From: Pirellulales bacterium
GTDB taxonomy: Bacteria > Planctomycetota > Planctomycetia > Pirellulales > Thermoguttaceae
DNA length: 41,396 bases
NCBI GenBank assembly: GCA_020846145.1
Contig: JADLEL010000114.1
Location: 1-41,396, forward strand
Direction of reading: 5' to 3'
Under the pieces are notes generated by a model that was not told the DNA's origin, made no database searches, and saw only the letters and a program-made list of their open reading frames with translations. Shown piece by piece: positions 39,371 to 41,396 of the stretch. Position 1 is the stretch's first letter. Each line of letters begins with the position of its first letter. The translations under genes and the position numbers were made by a program.

Positions 39371-39455
39371 CCGCGACCACTGGTCGCGGCTTTCCAAAAC
39401 GAACCGCGACCACTGGTCGCGGCTTTCCAACGCGAATTGCGACCACTGGTCGCGG
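39371..39455. repeat. Three tandem copies of the palindrome GCGACCACTGGTCGC
   Basis: CCGCGACCACTGGTCGCGG at 39371-39389 and 39404-39422, and GCGACCACTGGTCGCGG at 39439-39455, spaced 33 and about 35 bases with partly conserved intervening GGCTTTCCAA. They lie in the 391-base gap (39191-39581) between the OmpA-like gene and truA. The rest of the gap shows no gene. Spacers are too short and alike for CRISPR. Confidence 0.85.
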
Positions 39456-39581
39456 CTTCCAACGCGTCCTGCCGTGAAAAATGACTTTACAGACGTCCTG
39501 GGGGCTGGCCGAAGTTTCCCGTTTTTTTGGGGGAAACGCAGTCGGAAAACAATCGGGAATCGTTCATCTACCGCATGGGGC

Positions 39582-40406
39582 CTATCGCCGATAAACGCTG
39601 GGCGTCGAATCGGTCCAGCCGACGACGGGCGTTTCCGGCGCGACGACGAAGATTTCCACGCGGCGATTTTTGAGACGTTCCCGCGGGCTGGCGTTCGAGG
39701 CGATCGGCTGCGACGCGCCCAAGCCCGCCACCCCGATCCGCTGCTCGCCGATGCCCTCTTTTTTCAGGCGATCGGCGACGGCCAGCGCGCGGGCGGCGCT
39801 GATCTGGAAATTGCCGCCGTCTTTCTCCCGCGCCGGCTTTTCACCCACGCCTTGGCTGTCGGTGTGGCCGACCACCATGATCTTCAGCCCCTCGGCTTCG
39901 GGCGAGCGGAGCGCCCGGGCGAAATCGGCAAGCATTCGCTGGGCGGCCGGCTTGAGTTCGGCGTCGCCGTCGTCGAAGAGGATGTCGGTGTCGAGCTTGC
40001 TCATGCCCGTTTCGGGATCGTAGCGCAACGCGGGATGGCGGCGGGAGAGTTCCTGCATTTGTTTGCCCAACGATGGGGGCATTTTCGCGTCCCGGGCGAG
40101 AAGACGGTATTGCTCGACCAGATCGGAATGCGCTCGATCATATTTCGACAGTTGCGCGCGGTCTAAATCGGCCTGCTGCTGGACGATGGCCAACTCTTCC
40201 TCCGAGCGGGCCAGCTTGACTTCCTGCTCGCGAAGGTGCGCTTTTAGATGATCGATTTCGACGAGTTGCGCCTTGTTTTGATCGGCATAGACGCGGTTTT
40301 CGGCTTGCGCCTCGTTGACTTGAGTTTTAGGCACGAGACAACCCGCGAGGGCGATTAACAGAATGGCCGACGCGAGACCAAGATACATTCTCATGCCGGG
40401 GATCAT
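39582..40406 (-). CDS. OmpA-family peptidoglycan-binding lipoprotein
   Basis: A 274-residue protein with a clear lipobox (LIALAGC, Cys23), so it is probably processed by signal peptidase II and anchored in a membrane. A coiled coil follows at about 30-105 (charged heptads AENRVYADQNKAQLVEIDHL and on). The OmpA-like peptidoglycan-binding domain spans about 140-265, with FDDGDAELKP, VVGHTDSQG, ISAARALAVADRL, GLGASQPIASN and the NRRVEIFV end. Such proteins link the envelope to the cell wall. GGAG precedes ATG 40406. In planctomycetes, where peptidoglycan is present but atypical in appearance, this fits envelope maintenance. The 391-base gap to truA holds three palindromic repeats. Confidence 0.92.
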   Translation of the reverse strand: MIPGMRMYLGLASAILLIALAGCLVPKTQVNEAQAENRVYADQNKAQLVEIDHLKAHLREQEVKLARSEEELAIVQQQADLDRAQLSKYDRAHSDLVEQYRLLARDAKMPPSLGKQMQELSRRHPALRYDPETGMSKLDTDILFDDGDAELKPAAQRMLADFARALRSPEAEGLKIMVVGHTDSQGVGEKPAREKDGGNFQISAARALAVADRLKKEGIGEQRIGVAGLGASQPIASNASPRERLKNRRVEIFVVAPETPVVGWTDSTPSVYRR

Positions 40407-40650
40407 TCGACTTCTCCGGATTCCCGATTCGAGCCAGGCATTTTGCAGTTTATTCGATAAAAATTCACCGCACGATAGAAAAGTTCACGGCTCCGTATAT
40501 CAATATTTATATATAGCCGCAAGAGGGAAATCGTAGCCTTATCAAACCATGACGCCAAATGGAACTTCAAAACGTATGCGAGATAGGTGTCAAAACGCCA
40601 AAATAGAGGAACTGGGGAAAATACGCAGAAAGTTTTTCGCGCATTTTTTG

Positions 40651-40678
40651 TTTACCATCAACCTAGTTTTGGTATAAT
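40651..40678 (+). promoter_or_regulatory. Strong extended -10 promoter for the alpha-CTD gene
   Basis: A perfect TATAAT at 40673-40678 with an extended -10 TGG just before it, and TTTACC at 40651-40656, spacer 16. The ATG at 40722 follows about 37 bases after the predicted start, with CGGAGGG as ribosome-binding site. The rest of the 315-base gap 40407-40721 is AT-rich around 40490-40515 and has no gene. Confidence 0.75.
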
Positions 40679-40721
40679 GCCGTCCGATTCTAACCACATC
40701 CATCAATCCACGGAGGGTATC

Positions 40722-41078
40722 ATGGCCGTTACAAGGATTCCCATTCCCGCTTGGGCAAGAACGCAAAAGGCGGATGATCGCCTGGAACTGAGTTTGGCGG
40801 AAATCGACTTGACCGTTCGGACGGTGAACTGTCTGGAAGAGGAGAGAATTTTCACGGTGGTGGATTTGTTGCAATGTACGCGGGAGCGACTGCTACAGAT
40901 CACGAACTTGGGCGAGAAGACCGTGGAGACGATCTACGTCGCGCTCGAGAAACTCGGCTTCTATCGCGGTTCTCAAGGGACTGCGGGAGATGCGGTTTCG
41001 GAAAGTTTCGCCTTGTTGAATGATCAAGAGGAGATCGCGGATATCGACGCTTCGGAGGGAAGGAAGGAATTGCATTAA
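40722..41078 (+). CDS. Stand-alone RNA polymerase alpha C-terminal-domain-like protein
   Basis: A 118-residue protein whose residues about 20-86 match the alpha-CTD fold (Pfam RNA_pol_A_CTD): LSLAEIDLTVRTVNCLEEER, TVVDLLQCTRERLLQITNLG and KTVETIYVALEKLGF, the last two forming the helix-hairpin-helix that contacts UP-element DNA, regulators and sigma. There is no alpha N-terminal domain, so it is not RNA polymerase subunit alpha itself. An acidic tail follows. Such free alpha-CTD proteins occur in planctomycetes; their role is not established to my knowledge, but they could compete with alpha for DNA or activators. The promoter (extended -10) and ribosome-binding site are strong, so it is probably well expressed. 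An upstream in-frame start at 40587 lies ahead of the promoter and is rejected. Confidence 0.88.
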   Translation: MAVTRIPIPAWARTQKADDRLELSLAEIDLTVRTVNCLEEERIFTVVDLLQCTRERLLQITNLGEKTVETIYVALEKLGFYRGSQGTAGDAVSESFALLNDQEEIADIDASEGRKELH

Positions 41079-41202
41079 ACGAAGCCGATGCTCGTTTATT
41101 GATACTCAGGCAGGTCATATCGTGGAAGGCTTGCGTTTTATCCTGTAATTCCGGCCTCCCGTTGGTCGGCCTCGCGACATTCTTACTCCGTAACCGTTCA
41201 CA

Positions 41203-41375
41203 GGGGACTGTCCCGATTTTCGCGGCGTTAAAAAGATGATGATACCGTAAAAGTGCTTAATCGCCGCGAAAATGGGACTGTCCCCCTCGCGCCGCGGGAA
41301 GGGGACAGGTCCATGTTTTCGGCCTACCGTTCGTCCACAAAATACGTTTTCCCGCCGAAAAATGGACCAGTCCCC
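41203..41375. repeat. Two inverted-repeat pairs of GGGGACTGTCCC / GGGGACAGGTCC type
   Basis: Pair 1: GGGGACTGTCCCGATTTTCG at 41203 onward faces CGCCGCGAAAATGGGACTGT ending at 41285. Pair 2: GGGGACAGGTCCATGTTTTC at 41301 onward faces GCCGAAAAATGGACCAGTCC ending at 41375. They start with GGGGAC like the RAYT-linked REPs at 35628 but differ afterwards. They fill most of the 318-base stretch after the alpha-CTD gene; no ORF is convincing there. Confidence 0.8.
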
Positions 41376-41396
41376 GACCGTGGCGTGAACGCTTAC

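Noticed and set aside
39191..39430. An 80-residue N-terminal extension of TruA
   Set aside because: It contains repeated ESRDQWSRF from the palindrome array; TruA begins at MRNFKLTLAYDG.
39371..39455. CRISPR array
   Set aside because: Three units with spacers of about 15 bases, similar to each other, and no cas genes.

Overview
The window reads as a chromosomal segment of a planctomycete, probably of the Pirellulales type. This is inferred from gene content: a formylglycine-type sulfatase, a very large secreted PEP-CTERM protein, NPCBM, ThuA-like and GxGYxYP-like proteins, an ECF sigma factor with a membrane partner, a stand-alone RNA polymerase alpha-CTD protein, a REP-associated transposase and many families of short palindromic repeats. 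Most of the DNA is GC-rich. About 13.59-15.65 kb is visibly AT-richer and looks acquired. No rRNA, tRNA, CRISPR array or prophage was seen.

Layout. 0.3-4.8 kb (minus strand): POT-family peptide transporter, alpha-oxoamine synthase, class C beta-lactamase-fold serine hydrolase. 5.3-13.4 kb (plus): a 2236-residue papain-like protease fused to autotransporter-type beta-strand repeats and a PEP-CTERM anchor, overlapping a sulfatase. 13.75-15.5 kb (minus): an OLD-like ATPase/Toprim protein in AT-rich DNA. 15.6-17.0 kb (minus): threonine synthase with an apparent ATT start. 17.0-17.6 kb: a hairpin-rich intergenic stretch ending in a good promoter. 17.6-18.7 kb (plus): DksA/TraR zinc-finger protein and lipoprotein signal peptidase. 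19.0-22.9 kb (plus): ECF sigma factor, putative membrane anti-sigma protein, PDZ protein and PQQ-type beta-propeller protein. 23.06-26.1 kb (plus): a possible 17-codon leader peptide, a LysR regulator and a corrinoid-protein reductive activator (RACo-like). 26.5-29.9 kb (minus): M23 peptidase with PKD domains, ThuA-like protein and URO-D/MtaA-like protein. 30.1-35.7 kb (plus): two large secreted glycosidase-like proteins. 35.6-36.6 kb: a RAYT transposase flanked by inverted REP sequences, plus a 3' remnant of a second RAYT. 36.6-40.4 kb (minus): GxGYxYP-like protein, TruA and an OmpA-family lipoprotein. 40.7-41.1 kb (plus): alpha-CTD protein. The window ends in GGGGAC-type inverted repeats.

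How the genes may work together. The sulfatase, the two large secreted hydrolase-like proteins and the GxGYxYP-like protein suggest breakdown of complex, partly sulfated polysaccharide. RACo, LysR and the URO-D-like protein point to corrinoid-dependent methyl transfer. The sigma/anti-sigma/PDZ/propeller cluster looks like an envelope-linked regulatory module. Palindromic repeats have entered or abutted coding sequences several times: inside the RACo gene (two places), probably inside truA, at the 3' end of the NPCBM gene, at the sigma-factor stop, and in front of two genes where they create false upstream starts.
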